Of a stretch of DNA of 64,000 nt, positions 35,616 through 47,187 are shown one piece after another. The notes beneath the pieces are model-generated. The model made no database searches, was not told the origin of the DNA, and worked only from the letters and a program-made list of their open reading frames with translations. This stretch comes from Rhodospirillales bacterium (GTDB lineage: Bacteria; Pseudomonadota; Alphaproteobacteria; Rhodospirillales; Defluviicoccaceae). Position numbers and translations under genes: made by a program. The stretch spans positions 620,001 to 684,000 of the forward strand of contig JADJXQ010000001.1 in the NCBI GenBank assembly GCA_016710335.1. The letters are read 5' to 3'. The first letter of the stretch is position 1, and every line of letters starts with the position of its first letter.

Positions 35616-37187
35616 TTAGCGGCCGACGAGCGACGGCGTCCACAGATAGGTCCAGCTTTCCGAGATCGGCCTTCCGCGCAGCTTCAACTGCAGTTTAAGA
35701 TCAACGGCTTCCTCACCGTCCGGGTCCAGCCGGAAGGCGACGCGCCAGCCGTTCGTCTGCTTGTTCTGCAGCAAGATGCCATCGAACACGCGTCCGACGT
35801 TATTGGTGATCTCCGCCTCGACCGGATGCTCCGAAGACAGTCGGTTGAGGCCGCCCCCCTCGAAATCGACCACGAACAGCCGGGTGTCCTTCGGAAAGGC
35901 CTCTTTGCTGCCGGCAACCGCAGGTGAGCCGATGCGGGTCCGAACGGTACGTGCTAATGGCGGACGGTACGGATTCTGGAGTTGCGCGAACAAGCGGTAG
36001 CGGTGCTCGAAAATATCGCCTTTCTGGGCCGGCCGCTTCGGAACCCAAAACACGACGATGTTGTCGTTGGTCTCGTCTTCGGTCGGAATTTCGATCAGCT
36101 CAACTGCCCCCTGCCCCCAGTCGCCGATCGGCTCGATCCACATGCTTGGCCTCTGGTGATACTCTGCCTCCAGATCGAGGTAGTCGCTGAAATCCCGATC
36201 GCGCTGCATCAGCCCGAACCCCTTCGGGGCTTGATCCTGGAAAGACGACACGCGGAGTTCGCGCGGATTTGTCAGCGGACGCCAGATCCATTCACGGTTG
36301 CCGGTGAGCGTGAGCAGGCCATCGGCGTCATGAACCTCCGGACGATAGTCGTCGAACCAGCGCAGCACGTTCTCGCCAAAGAAGAACATGCTGGTCAGCG
36401 GCGCCACGCCGAGCTTGTCGACCGCCTCGCGAATATGAACTTGCGATCTGACCTCGACCACCGTCTCGTTTCCCGGCTGGATCCGAAATTCGTAGGCGCC
36501 GGTGACGCTCGGGCTGTCGAGCAACGCATAGATTGTCAGTTCCGTCGACTGCGGCTCCGGCTCGACCAGCCAGAACTCGCGGAAGTCTGGAAACTCCTCC
36601 CCGCTCGGCATGGCCGTATCCACCGCGAGACCGCGGGCCGAGGTGCCGAAGCGCTGCTCACGCCCCAGCACGCGAAAATATGACGCGCCGAGAAAAACCG
36701 CGATTTCGTCCTTGTAGTCTGGCGTATGGAGCGGGTAGTGGACGCGGAAGCCCGCGAAACCGATGTCCTCCGACAGGTTCTCAGGCACCTCCACGTTCTC
36801 GTAGACGAACATCTCCTTGCGGAACGGCACCCGAACCACGCCATCCGGGCTGACGATGTTGATCCGCACCGGCACCTGGTAAAGAAAACCGAGATGAAAA
36901 AACTGCACCTCGAACAGACGCTGGTCGCGCCACAGGGCTTGCTCTTTGCGGAACCGGATGTTGCGAAAATCGTCGTAGTTGAGCTGCTTCAAGGCGTTGG
37001 GAATTTCGCCGGCGTGCGGCACGTATGCTTCAGCTGCGAGGGCCTGCGCCCGCTGTGCCACGTCCGCGAATCCAAAGGATTGAGCCGCGGCTCGCGCCGG
37101 CAGCGCTGCACTGGCGAAGGCTGCCATGACCGCAACCAGCCAGAATCGAGCCACGCCGCCCTTCATCTTGAAACCTGCGACCGTCAT
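35616..37187 (-). CDS. opgG: Periplasmic glucan biosynthesis protein OpgG/OpgD
   Basis: 523 residues; works in the periplasm on the glucan backbone made by OpgH. A signal peptide (MTVAGFKMKGGVARFWL, cleavage near ARAAAQ) is followed by the OpgG domain: YDDFRNIRFRKEQALWRD, FQVQFFH-like FEVQFFHLGF, SMFFFGENVLRWFDDYRPEVHD, GEWIWRPL-like NREWIWRPLTNP, and the C-terminal Ig-like part. OpgG and OpgD are paralogues that cannot be separated by eye; the symbol follows from pairing with opgH. ATG 37187. Confidence 0.93.
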   Translation of the reverse strand: MTVAGFKMKGGVARFWLVAVMAAFASAALPARAAAQSFGFADVAQRAQALAAEAYVPHAGEIPNALKQLNYDDFRNIRFRKEQALWRDQRLFEVQFFHLGFLYQVPVRINIVSPDGVVRVPFRKEMFVYENVEVPENLSEDIGFAGFRVHYPLHTPDYKDEIAVFLGASYFRVLGREQRFGTSARGLAVDTAMPSGEEFPDFREFWLVEPEPQSTELTIYALLDSPSVTGAYEFRIQPGNETVVEVRSQVHIREAVDKLGVAPLTSMFFFGENVLRWFDDYRPEVHDADGLLTLTGNREWIWRPLTNPRELRVSSFQDQAPKGFGLMQRDRDFSDYLDLEAEYHQRPSMWIEPIGDWGQGAVELIEIPTEDETNDNIVVFWVPKRPAQKGDIFEHRYRLFAQLQNPYRPPLARTVRTRIGSPAVAGSKEAFPKDTRLFVVDFEGGGLNRLSSEHPVEAEITNNVGRVFDGILLQNKQTNGWRVAFRLDPDGEEAVDLKLQLKLRGRPISESWTYLWTPSLVGR

Positions 37188-37359
37188 CGTTCGAAGCCCT
37201 GTTCCCTTCAGCGTTCAGCGTGTCATCGTGCCCGCGGCGGCGGTCGAGAACCACGCGATCCACCTGCGCGCCGCAGCTTGACGGCGTCGTCTGCCTCATA
37301 CACGCCCTGCCGGGAATTGCAAGCACGTCCCGCCGCTCCGCGCTGATACACGCTGTTGT

Positions 37360-37385
37360 GGAACATTTCGGTCGGGTCGTGCGTT
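37360..37385 (+). promoter_or_regulatory. EcfG-type promoter upstream of rlpA
   Basis: GGAAC at 37360-37364, 17-base spacer, CGTT at 37382-37385; perfect consensus, 89 bases before the proposed rlpA start at 37474. Confidence 0.65.
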
Positions 37386-37473
37386 CGTGTCGCAAAAGCG
37401 GCACACAGAAGTGGTCGGGAACTGGGTTTCGACGGCGTTCAGTTCAGCCGCAAGGGCATGCGAGGAGTATGAG

Positions 37474-37943
37474 ATGGAACGGACAGCCGAAAGGGCTCGC
37501 AACATGATCATCGGCAGGACCCGCGGCGCGCTTCTCGGTCGGCTCGCCGTTGCAGTGTGTGTGCAATCGTGTTCGGTGTGTTGGCGTACGAAGAACCAAA
37601 GGCCAAACCGGAAGCAGACACCCAGCGCGGTTCGGCATCCTGGTACGGTGCGGAGTTCGAGGGCAAGAAGACGGCGAGCGGCGAACGCTTCGATGCGGAT
37701 GACATGACCGCGGCGCATCGCAAGTTGCCGCTCGGCACCAAGGTCGAGGTCACGAACCTCGACAACGGCAAGACGGTGGAGGTCGAAATCAACGACCGGG
37801 GACCGTATGCCAAGGGACGGATCATCGATCTGTCGAAGGCCGCGGCAAACAAGCTGGGCATGACCCAGGACGGCACGGCGCCGGTCGAAATCGAAGTGAC
37901 GGAACCGGTTACGGAGCAGGACAGCAAGAATACTGCGAAGTAG
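37474..37943 (+). CDS. RlpA-like double-psi beta-barrel protein, signal peptide out of frame
   Basis: The RlpA domain (GSASWYGAEFEGKKTASGE, AAHRKLPLGTKVEVTNL, INDRGPYAKGRIIDLSKAAA) is complete and in one frame to the stop at 37943. The in-frame start would be GTG 37557 with almost no signal peptide. In the frame two bases off, ATG 37474 has GAGGAG 7 bases upstream and encodes RGALLGRLAVAVC, the first half of a signal sequence, which joins the RlpA frame (AIVFGVLAYEEPK) if one GT unit is removed from the GTGTGTGTG run at 37555-37563. RlpA proteins are septal-ring lytic transglycosylases or stress proteins; this is a short, domain-only version. Upstream EcfG site supports stress control. Confidence 0.8.
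37555..37563 (+). repeat. GT dinucleotide run in rlpA signal region
   Basis: GTGTGTGTG between the two halves of the rlpA signal sequence. Loss of one GT restores a continuous reading frame. Confidence 0.7.
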
Positions 37944-38053
37944 ACACGGTCGTTCGCGCTGATACCGACCTGCTCTTCACTCTCGCGCTTGCCGCGCGGC
38001 TCGGCGTCGGGTAAGGGGCCGGGGACCTTGCACAACCACCACCGGATCCGCGC

Positions 38054-40756
<2,703 letters not shown>

Positions 40757-40888
40757 ACAGCCACGAAGCCGTGGCCAAACGTATGTGGCGTGGTACTGTG
40801 GATGGCTGCGCACGGCCCACGGCCACGGTCACGCGCCGAACCGCGCCTGTTCCATGACGATCCAGGTTTGTCGAGAGGTAACGCACCC

Positions 40889-42058
40889 GTGACATTGACC
40901 GGCCCGTCGACGGGCGAGAAGGTCTCGCTCAACCGGGCGTTGGAGATCACCATCCGCATCGGACTGGTGCTGCTGCTTATCGCCTGGTGCTTCCAGATCG
41001 TCCGCCCGTTCATCATCCCGGTGGTGTGGGGGCTCATCATCGCCATTGCGTCGTTCCCCGGCTACGAGCGGCTGCGGGCGGCGTGGTCCGGGCGTTCCGG
41101 CCTCGCGGCGACTGCGTTGACCGTATTAGGGCTGGTTCTGTTGATCGGGCCGACGGTGCTTCTGGCCGGCACTCTCGTCGACGGCGCACAGGAACTGGCG
41201 ACGTACCTGGCGGACGGCAGGCTGCCGATCCCGCCACCGCCGGAGAGCGTCGGCCGGTGGCCGGTGATCGGCGCCCCGATCGCCGCCTTCTGGACGCTCG
41301 CATCGGTCAATCTGGAAGCGGCGCTGGCGCAGATCGGCCCTCAGCTCAAGGACGTCGGATCGTGGCTTCTGGCCGCGGCGGCGGGGGTCGGGTTCGCGAT
41401 CCTGCAGTTCGTGTTCGCGATCATCCTCGCCGGCGTCATGCTGGCCCATGCCGACGGCGGCCAGCGCTCGGCGCATGCCGTTGCCACTCGCCTGATCGGC
41501 GAGCGCGGACCCGAGTACGCGGCGCTTGCCCAGTCGACGATCCGCAGTGTCGCCCGCGGCATTCTCGGCGTGGCACTCATCCAATCGCTGTTGGCGGGGC
41601 TCGGTTTCTTGGCGGTAGGACTACCGGCCGCCGGGCTGTTGGCACTGATCTGCCTCCTGCTATCGGTCATCCAGGTGGGCGTCGCGCCCGTCATCGTCCC
41701 GGCCGTCATCTATGTGTTTTCCGCGGCGGACACGGTGACCGCAGTCGTCTTCCTGGTATGGTGCGTCTTCGTGACGGCCACCGACAACCTCCTCAAGCCG
41801 GTCCTTCTGGGGCGCGGGCTGAACGTGCCGATGGTGGTGATCTTCGTCGGGGCCATTGGCGGCTTCCTCGCGTCGGGGATCATCGGCCTGTTCGTCGGCT
41901 CGGTCGTGCTGGCGCTCGGCTACACCCTTTTCCTCGCGTGGCTCCACCAAGCCCCCATACTCGACGCAGTTGACGATGTCGAAGCCGAGCCGGGCTTGGA
42001 CGAAGTTCCAGCACAGGAGGCGTTCGATGACGCGCGACGTGCCCCAAGCATCCGATGA
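40889..42058 (+). CDS. AI-2E family transporter (second copy)
   Basis: 389 residues from GTG 40889 (GAGAGG upstream). Eight or so membrane helices, a soluble central loop with RWPVIGAPIAAFW-type sequence, and the family C-terminal part ATDNLLKPVLLGRGLNVPMVVIFVG seen in AI-2E/PerM proteins. Compared with the copy at 22.2-23.4 kb it is of a different subgroup (the long GDVLKP-like motif is clearer here). The transported substrate is not known. Its last 32 bases overlap the next gene. Confidence 0.9.
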   Translation: MTLTGPSTGEKVSLNRALEITIRIGLVLLLIAWCFQIVRPFIIPVVWGLIIAIASFPGYERLRAAWSGRSGLAATALTVLGLVLLIGPTVLLAGTLVDGAQELATYLADGRLPIPPPPESVGRWPVIGAPIAAFWTLASVNLEAALAQIGPQLKDVGSWLLAAAAGVGFAILQFVFAIILAGVMLAHADGGQRSAHAVATRLIGERGPEYAALAQSTIRSVARGILGVALIQSLLAGLGFLAVGLPAAGLLALICLLLSVIQVGVAPVIVPAVIYVFSAADTVTAVVFLVWCVFVTATDNLLKPVLLGRGLNVPMVVIFVGAIGGFLASGIIGLFVGSVVLALGYTLFLAWLHQAPILDAVDDVEAEPGLDEVPAQEAFDDARRAPSIR

Positions 42059-42467
42059 TGTGGCCGCCATCATCGGGCGCTACCGCAGCACGCTCGAAGC
42101 GCTGCAACTCGGCCCGCAGGAGGTCTGCGACGAGAGCGAGCTTCCGGATCCGAAGCCGGCGATCGTCGCCGCCTTGTTGACGGCGGCGGATCCCGCCAGC
42201 GACATCGACCTGTCGCCGCGCCAGGTTCAGGGCTGGCTCGCCGCGCTGGCGCAGTTCCAGTCCGGTGTCGGGGCGCCGATCCGCGACACCAACGCCGAGA
42301 CGGCGCGCCGCATGGCCGAGGCCCGTCGACGCGGCGAAGCATGCGACGTGGCGGCGCTGGCGCGCACAATCGAAGACCAGGCCAAGACGGAATCCTGGTC
42401 AACCCGCCGCCGCCGCTTCGCCCCGCTGGTCGCCCAGGACCGCAACCGCCTGCTCGGCCTGTTGTGA
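42027..42467 (+). CDS. Hypothetical cytoplasmic protein
   Basis: 146 residues from ATG 42027, chosen because CAGGAGG lies just upstream and the gene overlaps the permease by 32 bases. Helical, with ASDDVAAIIGRYRSTLEAL at the start, LSPRQVQGWLAALAQFQ and an Arg/Ala-rich end. No family is recognised, no signal or membrane segment. Probably cotranscribed with the permease. Confidence 0.7.
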   Translation: MTRDVPQASDDVAAIIGRYRSTLEALQLGPQEVCDESELPDPKPAIVAALLTAADPASDIDLSPRQVQGWLAALAQFQSGVGAPIRDTNAETARRMAEARRRGEACDVAALARTIEDQAKTESWSTRRRRFAPLVAQDRNRLLGLL

Positions 42468-42621
42468 TCACCCGGCCGGCCGTGTGCCCCGGAGAGTTGA
42501 CCTCCGGCGGAGTCTCCCCAAGTCTTTTCCTGGGACAATCGCTGAGGACGGGCGCGGCGGGATTCCGGCGCGGTGGCACAGAGGGTTCGGCCCACGTCCT
42601 GCACAAGGATGGGAGACGATC

Positions 42622-42987
42622 ATGAGACTGCTCGTTCCGGCGCTGGTCGCCATCGCTTTGCTGTTCCCGGCAACCGGCGCCTTTGCCCATCACGGCTGGG
42701 CGTGGACGACCAGCGGCAACATCGAACTGACGGGCGTGATCAAGGCGGTCAGGCTGGGCAATCCCCACGGCATCCTTGAGGTCGACGTCGACGGCGAAAC
42801 CTGGGTCGTCGAGGTCGGCCAGCCGTGGCGCAACGAGCGCGCCGGCCTGAAAGACGGCGACCTTGCCGAAGGGGTCGAGATCCGGGCAATCGGCGAGCCG
42901 GCGGCCGATCCGTCCGAGAAGCGCCTCAAGGTCGAGCGCCTCTATCTCGGAGAGCGGGAGTACATCCTCTATCCCGGGCGCGACTGA
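42622..42987 (+). CDS. Exported DUF6152-type protein
   Basis: 121 residues with a cleavable signal (MRLLVPALVAIALLFPATGA, cut near AFA). The mature protein begins HHGWAWTT and continues as a small beta domain (ELTGVIKAVRLGNPHG, LEVDVDGETWVVEVG, ending YLGEREYILYPGRD), the DUF6152 pattern; the leading His pair could bind metal. Next gene follows after 5 bases, so the two likely act together in the envelope. Confidence 0.8.
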   Translation: MRLLVPALVAIALLFPATGAFAHHGWAWTTSGNIELTGVIKAVRLGNPHGILEVDVDGETWVVEVGQPWRNERAGLKDGDLAEGVEIRAIGEPAADPSEKRLKVERLYLGEREYILYPGRD

Positions 42988-42992
42988 GGACC

Positions 42993-43463
42993 GTGGATGC
43001 GGTGCTGGCCGGGGCAGAGGGCTGGGCGGTCGCAGAGGCGCTGCGGACATCGCGCTGGGGCTACGCCGCGGTCAACGCCGCCCACATCTTCGGCATCGCG
43101 CTGCTCGTCGGCGCGAGCATGCCGCTGCACCTGCGCTTCCTCGGCGCTTGGCCGGCCGTTCCCCGGGCAGCGCTGGTGCGGGTGCTGGTGCCGGTGGCGG
43201 CGGCCGGGCTGGCCCTGGCGGTCGCAGCCGGGATCCTGCTGTTCTCGGTGCGGGCGCGCGAGTATGCAGGCATCGGCGTCCTGCAGGCGAAGCTGGCGCT
43301 GGTGGTTACGGGAACCCTCTCCGCACTGGCGCTCCACCGCGCCCACGGTTTCCTTCTCGAGACCGCCAGCCGCCGCCGCCTCGCCGTCCACGCCGCCATC
43401 TCCCTCGTCTGCTGGACCGGCGCCCTAGCCTGCGGCCGCCTCATCGCCTTCGCCGATCCATGA
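42993..43463 (+). CDS. Small polytopic membrane protein (DUF6644/DUF2214-like)
   Basis: 156 residues from GTG 42993 (TGAGGA before it). Four membrane helices: NAAHIFGIALLVGASMPLHLR, PVAAAGLALAVAAGILLFSV, KLALVVTGTLSALALHR and AVHAAISLVCWTGALACGR. Conserved histidines in the first and third helices (NAAHI, LHRAH) could ligate heme or metal. Pairs of a DUF6152 exported protein with such a membrane protein are known in proteobacteria, without assigned activity. It is 5 bases after its partner. Confidence 0.7.
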   Translation: MDAVLAGAEGWAVAEALRTSRWGYAAVNAAHIFGIALLVGASMPLHLRFLGAWPAVPRAALVRVLVPVAAAGLALAVAAGILLFSVRAREYAGIGVLQAKLALVVTGTLSALALHRAHGFLLETASRRRLAVHAAISLVCWTGALACGRLIAFADP

Positions 43464-43619
43464 AAGCCGCCTGCCCGCCGAAAGGCGGAACGGATCATCC
43501 GTCATCTACGGCAGGCGCTGCGAATGATGTTTTGCGAAGGTGCCGGGCGTCAAGTATGAGCGCGACGAAGGGGGATTGAGTTCCGGATGCGGATGTGCCG
43601 GGATTGAAGGCTCGCAGCG

Positions 43620-44039
43620 TCACACGCCGGAAGCAAGCAGGGGATAGAGGTCTTCTTCCTCGCGACGCATGCGATGGCGCAGACGCTCGAAGATGCCGCG
43701 CGTTTCGTAGCTGAAAACGGAGATATCCTTGACGATATCACCGTCGCGGCTGTACCGCTCGATATACCCGCTGAGTTCCTCTGCCAATCCGCCCATGTTG
43801 TCTCGGAACTGCGTGGCGATCTTCTTGACTTTGACGTCGCTGTCCTGGACCAGCAACGGATAGAGGTCTTGATCCTCCACACGGAGATGCTCTTGGACTT
43901 TCCCTGCTATTTCGTTCAAGAGCGTGTGGAGGGCCATTGCATGGGAGGCAACGTTGCCGCGATCAATGGTCTGGCTGACCTCGGCCATTGCTTCGCGAAT
44001 GGCGTTGTGCTGTTCCGTCAGCGTTGCCACGTCGATCAT
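43620..44039 (-). CDS. Hemerythrin HHE-domain protein
   Basis: 139 residues from ATG 44039 (CAGGAG upstream; the frame to 44069 is unlikely). A four-helix hemerythrin-like domain with His and Glu ligands spaced as usual: LTEQHNAIREAM, MALHTLLNEIAGKVQEHLRVEDQDLYP, and a C-terminal RREEEDLYPLL. Hemerythrins bind O2 or NO at a di-iron site and are tied to oxygen sensing or iron-sulfur repair. It stands alone, upstream of (and on the same strand as) no obvious partner. Confidence 0.88.
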   Translation of the reverse strand: MIDVATLTEQHNAIREAMAEVSQTIDRGNVASHAMALHTLLNEIAGKVQEHLRVEDQDLYPLLVQDSDVKVKKIATQFRDNMGGLAEELSGYIERYSRDGDIVKDISVFSYETRGIFERLRHRMRREEEDLYPLLASGV

Positions 44040-44200
44040 GCTTGACTCCTGTCGCAGTCGAGAGTGCAACCGTCGCGCAATCAGCAGCGAATGTCATTGA
44101 CGTTCATCAAAACCGCAGATCGAAACAGGGCCCCGCTTCCCCCGCTCGCGGATACACCGCTCCGAGCGCCCTGCGTGGATTCGAGAGGCGAAACCTGGAA

Positions 44201-44225
44201 CGGCGGGACCGACTGGGTCCCGCCG
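44201..44225 (-). terminator. Stem-loop after acs
   Basis: A perfect 10-bp stem CGGCGGGACC/GGTCCCGCCG with a 5-base loop, 26 bases downstream of the acs stop on the minus strand. There is no strong T tract, so termination efficiency is uncertain. Confidence 0.5.
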
Positions 44226-44251
44226 TTGCCGGGCGTTGAAAGATCAGGGTG

Positions 44252-46195
44252 CTATACTGCCGCGCCGGCGCGGTTGTCGATGAGGTCCTGGACCACCGCC
44301 GGGTCGGCCAGGGTGGAGGTATCGCCCAGGGCTCCGACGTCGTTTTCGGCGATCTTGCGGAGGATGCGGCGCATGATCTTGCCGGAGCGGGTCTTGGGGA
44401 GGCCCGGCGCCCACTGGATGACGTCGGGGCTGGCGATTGGACCAATTTCGGTCCGGACCCACTTGATCAGTTCTTTCCGCAGATCCTCCGACGGCTCCTC
44501 GTCGGCGTTCAGCGTGACGTAGGCGTAGATGCCCTGGCCCTTGATGTCGTGCGGGAAGCCGACGACCGCCGCCTCGGCGACCTTCGGATGGGCGACCAGC
44601 GCGCTCTCCACCTCGGCGGTGCCCATGCGGTGGCCGGAGACGTTGATCACGTCGTCGACCCGGCCGGTGATCCAGTAGTAGCCGTCCTCGTCGCGGCGGC
44701 AGCCGTCGCCGGTGAAATACTTGCCCTTGTAGGTGGAGAAATACGTCTGAATGAACCGCTCGTGGTCCTGGAAAACGGTGCGCATCATCCCCGGCCATGC
44801 GTCGGTGATGCAGAGGTTGCCGGAGGTGGCGCCGGTCAGCACCTGTCCGTCGGCATCGACGATCTGCGGTTGGACCCCGAAAAACGGCAGGGTCGCCGAG
44901 CCCGGCTTCTGCGCGATGGCGCCCGGCAGCGGGGTGATGAGAATGCCGCCGGTTTCGGTCTGCCACCACGTGTCGACGATCGGGCAGCGGCTGTCGCCGA
45001 CCACCGTGTAGTACCAGTTCCACGCCTCCGGGTTGATCGGCTCGCCGACGGTGCCGAGCAGCTTCAGCGACTTGCGGCTGGTCCGGGTCACGTGAGCCTC
45101 GCCCTCCCGCATCAGGGCGCGGATCGCCGTCGGCGCCGTGTAGAAAATGTTGACGTGGTGCTTGTCGACCACCTCCCAGAACCGCGACGGGCTGGGATAG
45201 TTGGGCACCCCCTCGAACATCACCGAAATGGCGCCGTTGGCGAGCGGCCCGTAGACGATGTAGCTGTGGCCGGTGACCCAGCCGATGTCGGCGGTGCACC
45301 AGTAGACGTCGCCGTCGCGATAGTCGAACACGTACTGGTGGGTCATCGAGGTGTAGACCATGTAGCCGCCGGTGGTGTGCAGCACACCCTTCGGCTTGCC
45401 GGTCGAGCCCGACGTATAGAGGATGAACAGCGGATCCTCGGCGTTCATTTGCTCGGCCGGGCAGTCCGACGAGGCGTCCGCCATCAGATCGTGCCACCAC
45501 ATGTCGCGACCGTCGACCCAGCCGATCTTGCCGCCGGTGTGCTTGAAGACGATGCACGTCTTGACGCCGGGACAGGCCTCCAGCGCCTTGTCGGTGTTGG
45601 CCTTCAGCGGGATCGGCCGGCCGCCGCGGAGCCCTTCGTCCGACGTGATCACAACCGTCGAGTCGCAGTCCTGGATGCGGCCCGCCAGCGAGTCCGGCGA
45701 GAAGCCGCCGAACACGATGGAATGGATGGCGCCGATGCGCGCGCACGCCAGCATCGCCACCGGCAGTTCGACGATCATCGGCATGTAGATGGTGACGCGG
45801 TCGCCCTTGCTGACGCCGTGGGCCTTCAGAACGTTGGCGAACTTGCACACTTCGGTGTGCAACTGCCGGTAGGTGACGGACTTGCTGACGCTCGGGTCGT
45901 CGCCTTCCCACAGCAGCGCGACCTGATCGCCGCGCGCCTCCAGATGCCGGTCGAGGCAGTTGTAGGACGCGTTGAGGGTGCCGTCATGGAACCACTTGAT
46001 GTGGACATCGGGGGCCTGGAAACTGACGTCCTTGATCTGCGTCGGCTTCTGGAACCAGTGGATGCGCTTCGCCTGCTCGGCCCAGAAGCCCTCCGGATCC
46101 TCGATGGAGCGCTTGTACATCGCCTGGTACTGGTCCTTGGTGCACCACGTGTCCTTGGCGAACGACTCGGGTACCGGATAGATCTGGTCTGTCAT
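44252..46195 (-). CDS. acs: Acetyl-CoA synthetase (AMP-forming)
   Basis: Converts acetate, ATP and CoA to acetyl-CoA. 647 residues from ATG 46195 (GGGGAGGATC upstream), exact family size. ANL-family motifs: ILYTSGSTGKPKGVLHT (A3 loop), WWQTETGG (A5), YWITGRVDDVINVSGHR (A8 hinge) and the C-terminal TRSGKIMRR with the catalytic and acetylatable lysine. A 44-base extension to 46312 is not supported. It enables growth on acetate and likely supplies acetyl-CoA in the same lifestyle as the decarboxylase operon nearby. Confidence 0.98.
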   Translation of the reverse strand: MTDQIYPVPESFAKDTWCTKDQYQAMYKRSIEDPEGFWAEQAKRIHWFQKPTQIKDVSFQAPDVHIKWFHDGTLNASYNCLDRHLEARGDQVALLWEGDDPSVSKSVTYRQLHTEVCKFANVLKAHGVSKGDRVTIYMPMIVELPVAMLACARIGAIHSIVFGGFSPDSLAGRIQDCDSTVVITSDEGLRGGRPIPLKANTDKALEACPGVKTCIVFKHTGGKIGWVDGRDMWWHDLMADASSDCPAEQMNAEDPLFILYTSGSTGKPKGVLHTTGGYMVYTSMTHQYVFDYRDGDVYWCTADIGWVTGHSYIVYGPLANGAISVMFEGVPNYPSPSRFWEVVDKHHVNIFYTAPTAIRALMREGEAHVTRTSRKSLKLLGTVGEPINPEAWNWYYTVVGDSRCPIVDTWWQTETGGILITPLPGAIAQKPGSATLPFFGVQPQIVDADGQVLTGATSGNLCITDAWPGMMRTVFQDHERFIQTYFSTYKGKYFTGDGCRRDEDGYYWITGRVDDVINVSGHRMGTAEVESALVAHPKVAEAAVVGFPHDIKGQGIYAYVTLNADEEPSEDLRKELIKWVRTEIGPIASPDVIQWAPGLPKTRSGKIMRRILRKIAENDVGALGDTSTLADPAVVQDLIDNRAGAAV

Positions 46196-46339
46196 GGCGT
46201 CGTGATCCTCCCCACGGGGTCTAAAAGCATTTGCGATCTTGTTGGGCGGCCCGGAGGGCGCCAGCTTCGTTGCAATTCGGCTCTGGTTTATCTCGAATTC
46301 GCCGGCGGACACAAGTGCGGTTCAGCGCGGCGCCCACGG

Positions 46340-46693
46340 TCAGGCCTGCCGTTCCGGTCCGACGGTTACGAAGAGAACGCCGCCCTTCACGGTATACGGC
46401 ACCGGCTGCAAGGCTTGGCCGCGACACGGTCCGTCGACGCACACTCCGTCCTCGAGGCGGAACAGAGCGATGTGGTTGGTGCAGAGGATATGCCGGCCGT
46501 CCTCGGTGAGGAAGCGGCCGGGGTGGAAGTCGAGCGGCAAGCGGCGATGCGGGCAGACATTGACGTAAACGTGCAGCGCACCGCATTTGCGGATCACCAT
46601 CAAGCGGAGCGGACCGTCCTGGGTCTCCAGTCTGAACCCGGCGGAGCCGCCCTCCTCGACATCGTCGTCCGCACAGACCGCGACGAGTGTCAC
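46340..46693 (-). CDS. Rieske-type [2Fe-2S] protein
   Basis: 117 residues. The Rieske ligands are present as CPHRRLPLD and CTNHIALF (CxH ... CxxH), with the usual tail DGVCVDGPCRGQALQPVPY. It is of the ferredoxin/NirD-like soluble type, without an oxygenase catalytic domain. Its start overlaps the EVE gene stop by 4 bases. The electron partner is unknown. Confidence 0.9.
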   Translation of the reverse strand: MTLVAVCADDDVEEGGSAGFRLETQDGPLRLMVIRKCGALHVYVNVCPHRRLPLDFHPGRFLTEDGRHILCTNHIALFRLEDGVCVDGPCRGQALQPVPYTVKGGVLFVTVGPERQA

Positions 46694-47127
46694 GAGGCGC
46701 CGCTCCCCTCGTCCGTGTCTTCGACGCCGCCCATCCTGCAGAGGAGGCGCCAGGCGTTATCGTCGATCGGCATCACCGAGAGCCGGGTGTGTTTCACCAG
46801 GGCGATGTGGGCGAGGCGGGGCTCGGCCTTGACTTCGGCGAGCGGCACCGGACGGGGCAGCGGGAACAGCGCCTTGAAGTCGACCATGCCGAAGCGCCCG
46901 GACGCATCTTGCGGATCCGGGTACCACTTCCGCACCACCTCCAGCACCCCCCGGATGCTCTTGTCGCGGCCGGAATGATAGAACAGGGCCTGGTCGCTCG
47001 CCGCCATCGCCTTCATGTTGTTGTTGGCCTGGTGGTTGCGCACCCCGTCCCACGGCTCGACCCCGGCTGCGGCGTGCCGCTCCCACGACCAAGCCTCCGG
47101 CTCCGACTTCACCAGCCAGTACGCCAT
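46690..47127 (-). CDS. EVE-domain protein
   Basis: 145 residues, a full-length EVE protein: MAYWLVKSEPEAWSWE, WDGVRNHQANNNMKAM, FYHSGRDKSIRGVLEVV and KHTRLSVMPIDDNAW. EVE domains have a PUA-like fold thought to bind modified bases. The gene is followed in the operon by the Rieske gene (4-base overlap). In alphaproteobacteria it is often found with yciI and gpsA, as here. Confidence 0.95.
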   Translation of the reverse strand: MAYWLVKSEPEAWSWERHAAAGVEPWDGVRNHQANNNMKAMAASDQALFYHSGRDKSIRGVLEVVRKWYPDPQDASGRFGMVDFKALFPLPRPVPLAEVKAEPRLAHIALVKHTRLSVMPIDDNAWRLLCRMGGVEDTDEGSGAS

Positions 47128-47187
47128 GATGATCTCCGCGCCCCCCGCTATCGCCTACCCGCTATCGCCCACCCGCTATCGCCGCAG

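Noticed and set aside
44249..46978. 909-codon plus-strand frame opposite acs and the Rieske/EVE genes
   Set aside because: Runs across several real minus-strand genes and has antisense composition only.
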